Under the pieces are notes generated by a model that worked only from the letters and a program-made list of their open reading frames with translations, ran no database searches and was not told where the DNA came from. From positions 1 through 6,847 of the forward strand of contig FR889392.1 in NCBI GenBank assembly GCA_000432895.1: a stretch of DNA of 6,847 nt. The letters are read 5' to 3'. The position numbers were made by a program, and so were the translations under genes. The first letter of the stretch is position 1. Each line of letters opens with the position of its first letter. Of this stretch, positions 1-5,772 are shown piece by piece. Source of the DNA: Firmicutes bacterium CAG:449 (GTDB lineage Bacteria; Bacillota_I; Bacilli_A; RFN20; CAG-449).

Positions 1-474
1 GATCAAACAGAAGCTATGACTATGGCTAATAGAATAGTTATTATGAAAGATGGATATGTTCAACAAATTGGTACACCTAAAGAAGTATATAACCATCCTA
101 GTAATAAATTTGTTGCTGGTTTTATTGGTTCTCCTTCGATGAATTTTTTTTATGTACGTTATCAAAATAATCAAATAATGTTAGGAGATTATAGTTTTAA
201 AATTAATTTACCAAAAGAATATGATAATAAAGAAGTTATTATGGGAATTAGACCAGATGATATTTCTTTATGTGAAGAAGGAATTGAAGTTGAAGCAAGT
301 GTGGTAGAACTTTTAGGAAGTGAATTAATCATTCATTCTCAAATAAATAATAAAAATTTTACTTGGAAAACTTCGGCAAAAAATGAGATTCTTCCTCATA
401 CAAATTTAAAAATAAAATTTGATATAGAAAGTATGCGTTTCTTTGATAAAGAAACAGAGAAAGGAATTTATTAA
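1..474 (+). CDS. Carbohydrate ABC importer ATP-binding subunit (MsmX/UgpC/MalK family), 3' part
   Basis: This is the C-terminal 157 residues of the cytoplasmic ATPase that powers a CUT1-type sugar importer. The frame is open from base 1 and opens with DQTEAMTMANRI, the segment that directly follows the H-loop histidine in this family, so Walker A, the signature motif and Walker B lie upstream. The end of the nucleotide-binding domain includes MKDGYVQQIGTP and GFIGSPSMNFF (about residues 40-50 of the visible part), both typical of MsmX/UgpC. A TOBE-like regulatory domain follows, with the family motif MGIRPDDI at visible residues 81-88. The tail looks slightly shorter than in Bacillus MsmX (from memory). 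The methionine at base 16 is internal and not the start. The gene ends in TAA directly against the next ATG, which implies co-transcription with the esterase lipoprotein. Family assignment is firm; the transported sugar cannot be told, and one such ATPase may serve several importers. Confidence 0.95.
   Translation, partial: DQTEAMTMANRIVIMKDGYVQQIGTPKEVYNHPSNKFVAGFIGSPSMNFFYVRYQNNQIMLGDYSFKINLPKEYDNKEVIMGIRPDDISLCEEGIEVEASVVELLGSELIIHSQINNKNFTWKTSAKNEILPHTNLKIKFDIESMRFFDKETEKGIY
458..466 (+). promoter_or_regulatory. Ribosome binding site of the esterase lipoprotein gene
   Basis: AGAAAGGAA lies inside the last codons of the ABC ATPase gene, with its GG pair about 10 bases before the ATG at 475. 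It is a good Shine-Dalgarno match at normal spacing and fixes the lipoprotein start. With the stop and start codons adjacent (TAAATG), translation of the two genes is probably coupled. Confidence 0.8.
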
Positions 475-3400
475 ATGAAAAAAAGATTGTTGTTACTTTG
501 TTCGTTACTATTAATATCTTGTGGTGAAAATGTTAATACCTCTATTAATGGATCAACAAGTTCGTCTAATAGTTCATCTACAAGTCAAGTTGAAAATATT
601 ACAATATCAAAGAGTAGTATTATTGGCTTACCTTTAACAAGTTATGATATTGATGTTAATAATAATACTTCTGAACAATTACAAGTAGTTTATGGAAATG
701 ATGATTTTTCTTATGTTAATGCTTCAATTGTTGGAAAAAATAAAGTTAATGTTAAGTTATTAGCGGAAGGTAAAGGCTATATTATTGTTAAAACAAATTC
801 AACTGTTGGTCAAAGAATAGATATTGAATCAATTGATTTAAAAATTATTAATCAAGATAATCATCTTGCATTAAATACTCCAACAAAAATAAATTTATCT
901 AAGAATGTTGAAGCTAGTTTCTCTGTGGAAGGAGAGGGGGCTTCTATAACTAGTGATGGTGTTTTAACAGTAAGTGCAAAATCAACATTTTTGGTAAAAG
1001 TAATATATGGTGATATTGTTCTAAGTAAAGAATTTGATTCTTATGATAGATTTGATCAACTAACTATTTTAAATAGAAATAATGAGTTTATTAAATATCA
1101 TGGAAGAAATGTTCATAAAGATAATAAAGTTATTATGAACAATATTGGAAGTGGATTTGAAGTTAAATTTTATGGGACAAAATTATACGCAACTTTTGAT
1201 GCTTGGTATGGAGCTTGGTATGGTAAAACAAAAGTGTCAGTCTTAGTAGATGATGAAATAGATACTAATAAAAGAGTTGTTACCTTAAATACTGCGACTA
1301 CTGAAAGCGAATATTTGTTAGTAGATAATTTGCCTCAAGGTGTACATACTGTAAAAGTTTTAAAAAGAACAGAAGCCTTATCTACGAGCATGACATTACA
1401 TAATATTAGAACAGATGGTTATTTTAAAATTGTTGATAAAACAAAAAAATTAACTATAGAAGCATATGGTGATTCAATTACTGCTGGATATGGTAATTTA
1501 AGAGGTGATATATCTGATACTACAAATAGTGATTATCAAGATGGATTACAAACATACGCGACATATGCTGCTACTAGTTTAAATGCTGATATAAATGTAC
1601 AAGCTCGCTCAGGAATTGGCATGTATACATCAAATGGTATTGATGATACTAATCAAGTTAATTCGTTTTATAATCGAGTAAATTATGATGGTGAATATTA
1701 TTGGAATTTTGATAATTATACTCCTGATTTAGTTTTTATTAATTTAGGAACAAATGATTTTTGGAATCCAAGTGTATTTAATCTTGAAAAATTCAAAGAA
1801 GAATATTCAAAGTTTATTGTAACTTTAGCGAATATATATGGATCAAATACTTCATTTATCTTAATGAGTGGTTTAATGGAGAACAATGTTAATTCTGTTT
1901 TACCATCAATTATTGAAGATGCAAAACAAAAAATAGATAATGAAATTCATTATTTAAAGTTTGATCAATGTAGAGAAGGTCATCCTCGAGTGGAAGAACA
2001 TAAAACAGCAAGTGAACAACTTGTAAAATATATTAAAGATCATCATTTAGATATAAATCATCCTCTTAATAATGTAGAAAAAGAAATATCTGATATTAAA
2101 GATCAAGATGTTAACTTAATTTTAAATGTTGAAACTTTAGATGAATTACCTGAATATTGTTCTTTATATTTAAATGGATTTAATCAAAAGATACAATTAA
2201 CTAGAAATGATACATTTAAATTTTCTTTAAATCAAACTCTTAAAGAAGGTGATTATCTTGTTAAATTTAATCTAAATGATAATGATGATTTTAAAGAATG
2301 TGGAGAAGGACATCTTATTAAAGTTAGAGAAGATAATAACAATATAAGTATTAAATTAGATTCTTTTGTTGGTTTGCCTAAAGATGATAATAAAAATGCT
2401 GAAACAAATGGTTGGGAAATGTCATCACATTTATTTGAAGCATCATTTACTACTGAAAGCAAATCACAAGTTTCGATTAATAATAGTACAAATTATCAAG
2501 CAGCGTTTGTTTTTAGAGATAGTGCTTTAAAAGATAATTATAAAATTTCCACTACAATTACTTCAGAAGCTACGATAACTAATCAAACATTTATTGGTTT
2601 ATGTCCTTATTATAAAGATGACTTAAATTATGTAGTTGTTTATTTACAATGGGAAACAAATCAAAAATTGAAAAGTATTGGATGTACTGGATATATTGAT
2701 GGTAATAATATCGGTTGGAATGATTTTTGGAATTTTGCAAATTTAGATTATGATTTAACAACTGGTGAAACATTTATGGTTGAAAGAAATGGAACTAGTT
2801 TAACAGTACATTTTGGAAATGTTGAAGAAACCAAGACTCTTTATAGAATGAATAAAGATACTGATAGTTTTGGTTTATATGCTTATGCTGATAAGGCTGT
2901 TAATTATGCTAATATTTCTCAAGAAGAGTCACATAGAATTGAAAATTCAAAATGGTCAAAATCGGCTTGTTTATTTGAAGAAACAATAACTGTTAAAGGT
3001 GAAGATGAAGTAGAAGTTAACAATTATAATAACTGGATGGCAGGATTTGCTCTTACAAGTTGCGAATATTTAGATAATTATATAGTTTCTAGTACTATTA
3101 CTGCTCAAGAAGATAATTATTCTGATTCAAATGATGCACAAATTGCTTTAGTTCCATATTTTGCTGATGATAATAATTTTATTGTTGTTTATTTACAATG
3201 GCAAAATAACAAAACTTTAAAGAGTATTGGTTTAACTGGAAAAATTGATGGTGTTGATTTAGGATGGAATGATATGTGGAGTTTCCAAGGAACATCAACA
3301 AGTTTAGTTAATGGACAAGTATTGAAAGTGACAAGAAAAAATACAGAAATTACTGCTGAATTTAATGGTGTTAAAGAAACTAAATATATTAATAAACTTG

Positions 3401-3483
3401 ATAAATTAAATAACTATGCTTATGGAGTATGGTGTCATAATACAGTAGCAACGTTTAAAAATATTAAAGTTGAAAGTATTTAA
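475..3483 (+). CDS. Surface lipoprotein with CE2-type SGNH acetyl-esterase and tandem C-terminal glycan-binding-like domains
   Basis: A 1002-residue extracellular, membrane-anchored protein. Residues 1-16 form a lipoprotein signal (KKR, leucine-rich core, lipobox LISC, Cys16 lipidated), followed by a Ser/Thr/Asn linker to about 38. Residues 40-190 look like one or two Ig-like beta domains. Residues 204-317 resemble the CE2 N-terminal jelly roll (KYHGRN at 207-212, NIRTDGYF at 310-317). Residues 326-525 are an SGNH hydrolase: GDSITAGYG with nucleophile Ser334, SGIG at 379-382, GTND at 425-428, and catalytic His503 in GHP. The position three before that His is Arg500 instead of Asp, matching the Ser-His dyad known in some CE2 enzymes. 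Residues 530-640 are a beta-rich domain I cannot name. Residues 645-822 and 824-1002 are a tandem repeat of a probable concanavalin-like domain. The likely role is removing acetyl groups from a plant-type glycan such as xylan or glucomannan (family inference). The adjacent sugar importer ATPase supports a carbohydrate-use operon. The esterase fold is well supported; the substrate is not. Confidence 0.9.
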   Translation: MKKRLLLLCSLLLISCGENVNTSINGSTSSSNSSSTSQVENITISKSSIIGLPLTSYDIDVNNNTSEQLQVVYGNDDFSYVNASIVGKNKVNVKLLAEGKGYIIVKTNSTVGQRIDIESIDLKIINQDNHLALNTPTKINLSKNVEASFSVEGEGASITSDGVLTVSAKSTFLVKVIYGDIVLSKEFDSYDRFDQLTILNRNNEFIKYHGRNVHKDNKVIMNNIGSGFEVKFYGTKLYATFDAWYGAWYGKTKVSVLVDDEIDTNKRVVTLNTATTESEYLLVDNLPQGVHTVKVLKRTEALSTSMTLHNIRTDGYFKIVDKTKKLTIEAYGDSITAGYGNLRGDISDTTNSDYQDGLQTYATYAATSLNADINVQARSGIGMYTSNGIDDTNQVNSFYNRVNYDGEYYWNFDNYTPDLVFINLGTNDFWNPSVFNLEKFKEEYSKFIVTLANIYGSNTSFILMSGLMENNVNSVLPSIIEDAKQKIDNEIHYLKFDQCREGHPRVEEHKTASEQLVKYIKDHHLDINHPLNNVEKEISDIKDQDVNLILNVETLDELPEYCSLYLNGFNQKIQLTRNDTFKFSLNQTLKEGDYLVKFNLNDNDDFKECGEGHLIKVREDNNNISIKLDSFVGLPKDDNKNAETNGWEMSSHLFEASFTTESKSQVSINNSTNYQAAFVFRDSALKDNYKISTTITSEATITNQTFIGLCPYYKDDLNYVVVYLQWETNQKLKSIGCTGYIDGNNIGWNDFWNFANLDYDLTTGETFMVERNGTSLTVHFGNVEETKTLYRMNKDTDSFGLYAYADKAVNYANISQEESHRIENSKWSKSACLFEETITVKGEDEVEVNNYNNWMAGFALTSCEYLDNYIVSSTITAQEDNYSDSNDAQIALVPYFADDNNFIVVYLQWQNNKTLKSIGLTGKIDGVDLGWNDMWSFQGTSTSLVNGQVLKVTRKNTEITAEFNGVKETKYINKLDKLNNYAYGVWCHNTVATFKNIKVESI
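1201..1224 (+). repeat. 12-base tandem duplication encoding AWYG-AWYG
   Basis: The unit GCTTGGTATGG(A/T) occurs twice in direct succession, encoding AWYG at residues 243-246 and again at 247-250. It lies within the CE2 jelly-roll domain, between a beta-strand ending in ATFD and one starting KTKVSVLVDD. Near-perfect DNA identity suggests a recent slippage-type duplication that lengthens an aromatic loop, possibly a sugar-contacting one. Confidence 0.7.
2407..2940 (+). repeat. C-terminal domain repeat, copy 1 (lipoprotein residues 645-822)
   Basis: First of two tandem copies of a beta-rich domain of about 180 residues. Landmarks shared with copy 2 are a leading tryptophan (W647), the LFE segment, STTIT, PYYKDD, YLQW (723-726), LKSIG, IDG and GWNDFW. 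It has the strand pattern and exposed aromatic residues of concanavalin/LamG-type sugar-binding folds, but I cannot assign it to a named family. An 18-base exact DNA match (2635-2652 with 3184-3201) links it to copy 2. Confidence 0.85.
2944..3480 (+). repeat. C-terminal domain repeat, copy 2 (lipoprotein residues 824-1002)
   Basis: Second copy, running to the protein's last residue. It aligns with copy 1 from W827 (W647 in copy 1) through YLQW (906-909), LKSIG, IDG, GWNDMW and a final NIKVESI strand. A three-residue insertion between SSTIT and PYF explains why the offset between copies goes from 180 to 183 residues. The core motif is strongly conserved while the rest has diverged, which fits an old duplication kept for multivalent binding. 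Confidence 0.85.
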
Positions 3484-3492
3484 TTGTTAATT

Positions 3493-3541
3493 AAAAGCAT
3501 CAAAGATAATGTTTAAAATCATTATTAATGATGCTTTTTTT
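3493..3541 (+). terminator. Rho-independent terminator after the lipoprotein gene
   Basis: The arm AAAAGCATCA (3493-3502) pairs with TGATGCTTTT (3529-3538). After a small internal mismatch (AAG against TAA), ATAATG (3506-3511) pairs with CATTAT (3520-3525) around an 8-base loop. The 3' arm runs into seven T residues (3535-3541). It lies 9 bases after the lipoprotein stop and separates that unit from spoIIE. Confidence 0.88.
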
Positions 3542-3546
3542 CGGCA
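3540..3546 (-). promoter_or_regulatory. Possible Spo0A box upstream of spoIIE
   Basis: The plus strand reads TTCGGCA, whose complement TGCCGAA fits the known Spo0A-binding core TGNCGAA. It lies 34-40 bases before the spoIIE ATG, where a -35 element would be expected if the -10 is at 3568, and is the only G+C-rich spot in the control region. In Bacillus, spoIIE is a Spo0A-activated sigma-A gene whose 0A boxes cover the -35. The same 7-mer pattern also occurs by chance in coding sequence at 372-378 and 4745-4751, so a single match is only moderate support. Confidence 0.4.
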
Positions 3547-3562
3547 AATTTTTCCTTTTTTA

Positions 3563-3579
3563 AAGAATATTATATTCTT
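3563..3579. promoter_or_regulatory. Perfect 17-base palindrome abutting the spoIIE start codon
   Basis: AAGAATAT-T-ATATTCTT has 8-base arms around one central base and ends at the base before the ATG at 3580. It covers the place where a ribosome binding site should be and includes the candidate -10. It could be a repressor operator, or a small translation-blocking hairpin (7-base stem, 3-base loop) if the transcript includes it. The AT-rich composition makes chance palindromes commoner, so function is unproven. Confidence 0.5.
3568..3573 (+). promoter_or_regulatory. Candidate -10 element of the spoIIE promoter
   Basis: TATTAT matches TATAAT at five of six positions. A 17-base spacer from it reaches CAAATT at 3545-3550, a poor -35 that overlaps the possible Spo0A box, as expected for an activator-dependent promoter. 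Transcription would then start at or within a few bases of the ATG at 3580. TATATT at 3571-3576 is an alternative hexamer. In sequence this AT-rich the call is tentative. Confidence 0.3.
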
Positions 3580-5772
3580 ATGAAAAAGTATTCTCTTGTT
3601 TATAGTAAAGGTAGTCATTTTATTGAGTTATTAATTTTTATTGGATTAAGTATTTTAGTGTGCCTTATTTCTGATCAATATTTATTTAATCCTTTTTTAT
3701 TAGTGTTAATTTATATTAGTTATATTCGAGGAATTAATAATTATTTATTTACTGTGGTTATTAGTATTATTACTTCTTTATTTATTTCTGTTCCTTATGG
3801 ATTAGAAGTAGGTATTATTAATATTACTTTTTTCTTTTTTTGCTTATTATTATGTTTATTTAAAAAGGATAGTTTTTTTAAACGTTATGGCTCTTTTTTA
3901 TTAACTAATTTATTTTTTATGGTTTTTTATTTGATTAGATATTTTTCTTTAAGTAATTTAATCAATTTATCAATTTCTTTTTTTGTTTCTTGTATTTTAT
4001 TATATGGATATTTAAATTTTGTTAATTGTTTAATTGAAGAAGATAAAGAATTTGAAGGTAGAGCTAAAGTAATAGTTTTAACTTCTTTATCTTTAATTTT
4101 TTATGGTTTAAATGGTTTGTATTTAATTATAGCAAGATTAATTCATATTTTAATTTGTCGCACCTGTTCACCAATTGAAGGAGCGTTAGCAATTATTTTG
4201 AATTGTTTTATTTTGTATTATGTTCAAAATTGTTCAAGACTTATTTTAATTTCTTTAATTGTACCTAGTATTATTTGTATCTTTTTAAATCGTAAATTAG
4301 TGTTTTCAGTATATTTATTCTTATATGTTATTATTTATTTGTATTTTAGTGAAACTTTTTATAAGGATCCTATGTTTTATCAAGGCCTAGTTTCAATTTT
4401 GATTTCTTTAATTATTCCTGAAAAAATTTTAGATAAAATAAAGGATGTTTTTTCTCGAGAAGAAACTCTTACTTTAGTGGAAGCAAATCAAAGATTAAAT
4501 GAAGTATCGAATTCAATTAATGATATTATTTCTTATTTAGATATTGTTTTATCTAATAGTATTGATACAAGTTATTCACCTGTTGATAAAATGATGAATA
4601 TTGTGAAAACTAAGGTTTGCAAGGATTGTGAGAATAGAAGAAATTGTTCTTTGTATCCGATTATTAAAGATAGTATTGAATATGAATTTTCTAAGGATAA
4701 TAAAAAAATATTGTTTGATGAATGTTTGTATCCTTATAAAATTATTCGTCAAATACGTTTAAATAAAGTTACTTTAATTAATGAACAAAAATATTTTGAT
4801 GAGATTAAAAATAAGAATGATATTTATCTTCAAGAAATTGAAAATATTTATAAACCATTAAGAAGTATTTTTTCTTCTTCAGAGATTTTAAGAAGAAAGA
4901 AATCTTTATTATATGAAGAACTAGAAGCATATCATTATCATTTATCAACTTTATCAATTGGTCATAATAATATGACATTTCAAATTGCTTTAAATGAAAA
5001 AGAAGATATTTCTAAAGTTTTAACGATTATTTCTAATTGTATGAAAAAAACTTATTATCTTGAGGATATGTTTTATATTCTTTCACTTGGCTTATATCAA
5101 GTAGTGATTGTTTCTAAGCCTTTATTTAAATTAGATTTACATATTATTTCTTATGGAGTTAATAAAGATTTTAATGGTGATAATTATTTATCTTTTTTTG
5201 AAAATAATCATTATTATTTAATTCTTTCTGATGGAATAGGTCATAATATTGATGCCTCTAATATTTCATTTTTTATGGTGAACGCTTTAAATGCATATCG
5301 AAAAATTGAAGAGAAAGTTGATAATCAAATTGCTAATATTAATTCACTTGTAAAATCTAAAGTTAATGATGAAATATATGCTACACTTGATTATATTGAT
5401 ATTGATTTAATTAAAGGAACGATGGAAATTTTTAAATGTGGATCGTTTAATTCATATTTATTTAGACATAATGAATTAATTAAATTTAAAAGTAATACTC
5501 CTCCAATTGGTATTATTTACAATATTAAAACTTCTTCTTTAGTAAAAGATTTAATGGTTAATGATATTTTAATCTTTATGACTGATGGTTATATTCAAGA
5601 ACCAGAAGATATTATTCAAAAAGTATTAATTGATAATTTTAATGAAAGTGCACAGTCTTTAGCTTCTTTACTTAATAAAGAATTATCTTTAAAGCAAGAA
5701 ATTAATGATGATAAAACTTTAGTGGTTATTAAATTTCAAACTTTAAAAGAATTTACTAACATGTCTTCTTAG
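3580..5772 (+). CDS. spoIIE: Stage II sporulation protein E (membrane PP2C-type phosphatase)
   Basis: A 730-residue membrane serine phosphatase. In known endospore formers it acts at the polar septum with FtsZ and dephosphorylates the anti-anti-sigma factor SpoIIAA, releasing sigma-F in the forespore. Residues 12-280 contain about ten hydrophobic helices, as in Bacillus SpoIIE. Residues 285-510 are the cytoplasmic linker with a cysteine cluster (C347-x2-C350-x5-C356, and C382). Residues 520-725 are the PP2C domain: GDN (D534), LSDGIG (D551), NDEIYATLD (596-604), PPIGII (641-646), FMTDG (D669) and NDDKT (D710/D711), which supply the expected metal-binding acidic residues. It is somewhat shorter than the roughly 827-residue Bacillus protein. 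The start is chosen because MKKYS precedes the first helix and no upstream in-frame start exists, although no Shine-Dalgarno sequence is visible. It is transcribed separately from the upstream operon and overlaps the convergent MATE gene by 17 bases. The usual spoIIE neighbours tilS, hprT and ftsH are absent. Confidence 0.95.
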   Translation: MKKYSLVYSKGSHFIELLIFIGLSILVCLISDQYLFNPFLLVLIYISYIRGINNYLFTVVISIITSLFISVPYGLEVGIINITFFFFCLLLCLFKKDSFFKRYGSFLLTNLFFMVFYLIRYFSLSNLINLSISFFVSCILLYGYLNFVNCLIEEDKEFEGRAKVIVLTSLSLIFYGLNGLYLIIARLIHILICRTCSPIEGALAIILNCFILYYVQNCSRLILISLIVPSIICIFLNRKLVFSVYLFLYVIIYLYFSETFYKDPMFYQGLVSILISLIIPEKILDKIKDVFSREETLTLVEANQRLNEVSNSINDIISYLDIVLSNSIDTSYSPVDKMMNIVKTKVCKDCENRRNCSLYPIIKDSIEYEFSKDNKKILFDECLYPYKIIRQIRLNKVTLINEQKYFDEIKNKNDIYLQEIENIYKPLRSIFSSSEILRRKKSLLYEELEAYHYHLSTLSIGHNNMTFQIALNEKEDISKVLTIISNCMKKTYYLEDMFYILSLGLYQVVIVSKPLFKLDLHIISYGVNKDFNGDNYLSFFENNHYYLILSDGIGHNIDASNISFFMVNALNAYRKIEEKVDNQIANINSLVKSKVNDEIYATLDYIDIDLIKGTMEIFKCGSFNSYLFRHNELIKFKSNTPPIGIIYNIKTSSLVKDLMVNDILIFMTDGYIQEPEDIIQKVLIDNFNESAQSLASLLNKELSLKQEINDDKTLVVIKFQTLKEFTNMSS
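5756..5772. other. Convergent tail-to-tail overlap of spoIIE and the MATE gene
   Basis: The spoIIE stop TAG (5770-5772) lies inside the MATE coding sequence, and the MATE stop (CTA on the plus strand, 5756-5758) lies inside spoIIE. The last codons of both genes are therefore shared on opposite strands. No convincing terminator is visible for either gene nearby, so the two transcripts may run into each other. Confidence 0.9.

Noticed and set aside
16..18. ATG as the start of the first gene
   Set aside because: The frame is open to base 1, and DQTEAM before it is the conserved segment after the ABC H-loop, so this methionine is internal.
372..378. TTCGGCA, a Spo0A-box-like match in the ABC ATPase gene
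   Set aside because: It is within coding sequence (Ser-Ala codons) with no promoter context; used only to judge how often the 7-mer pattern arises by chance.
2253..2462. Minus-strand open frame of 69 codons
   Set aside because: It lies wholly inside the lipoprotein gene, has no recognisable domain or ribosome binding site, and its composition mirrors the antisense of that gene.
2591..2773. Minus-strand open frame of 60 codons
   Set aside because: It is antisense to the first C-terminal repeat of the lipoprotein; the His/Asn/Tyr-rich product is a by-product of the AT-rich coding strand.
4745..4751. TTCGTCA, a second Spo0A-box-like match, inside spoIIE
   Set aside because: Internal coding sequence with no promoter nearby; considered a chance match.
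5747..5770. AAGAA...TTCTT hairpin as a bidirectional terminator for spoIIE and the MATE gene
   Set aside because: The stem is only five mostly A-T pairs with a 14-base loop and no proper T tract directly after it on either strand.
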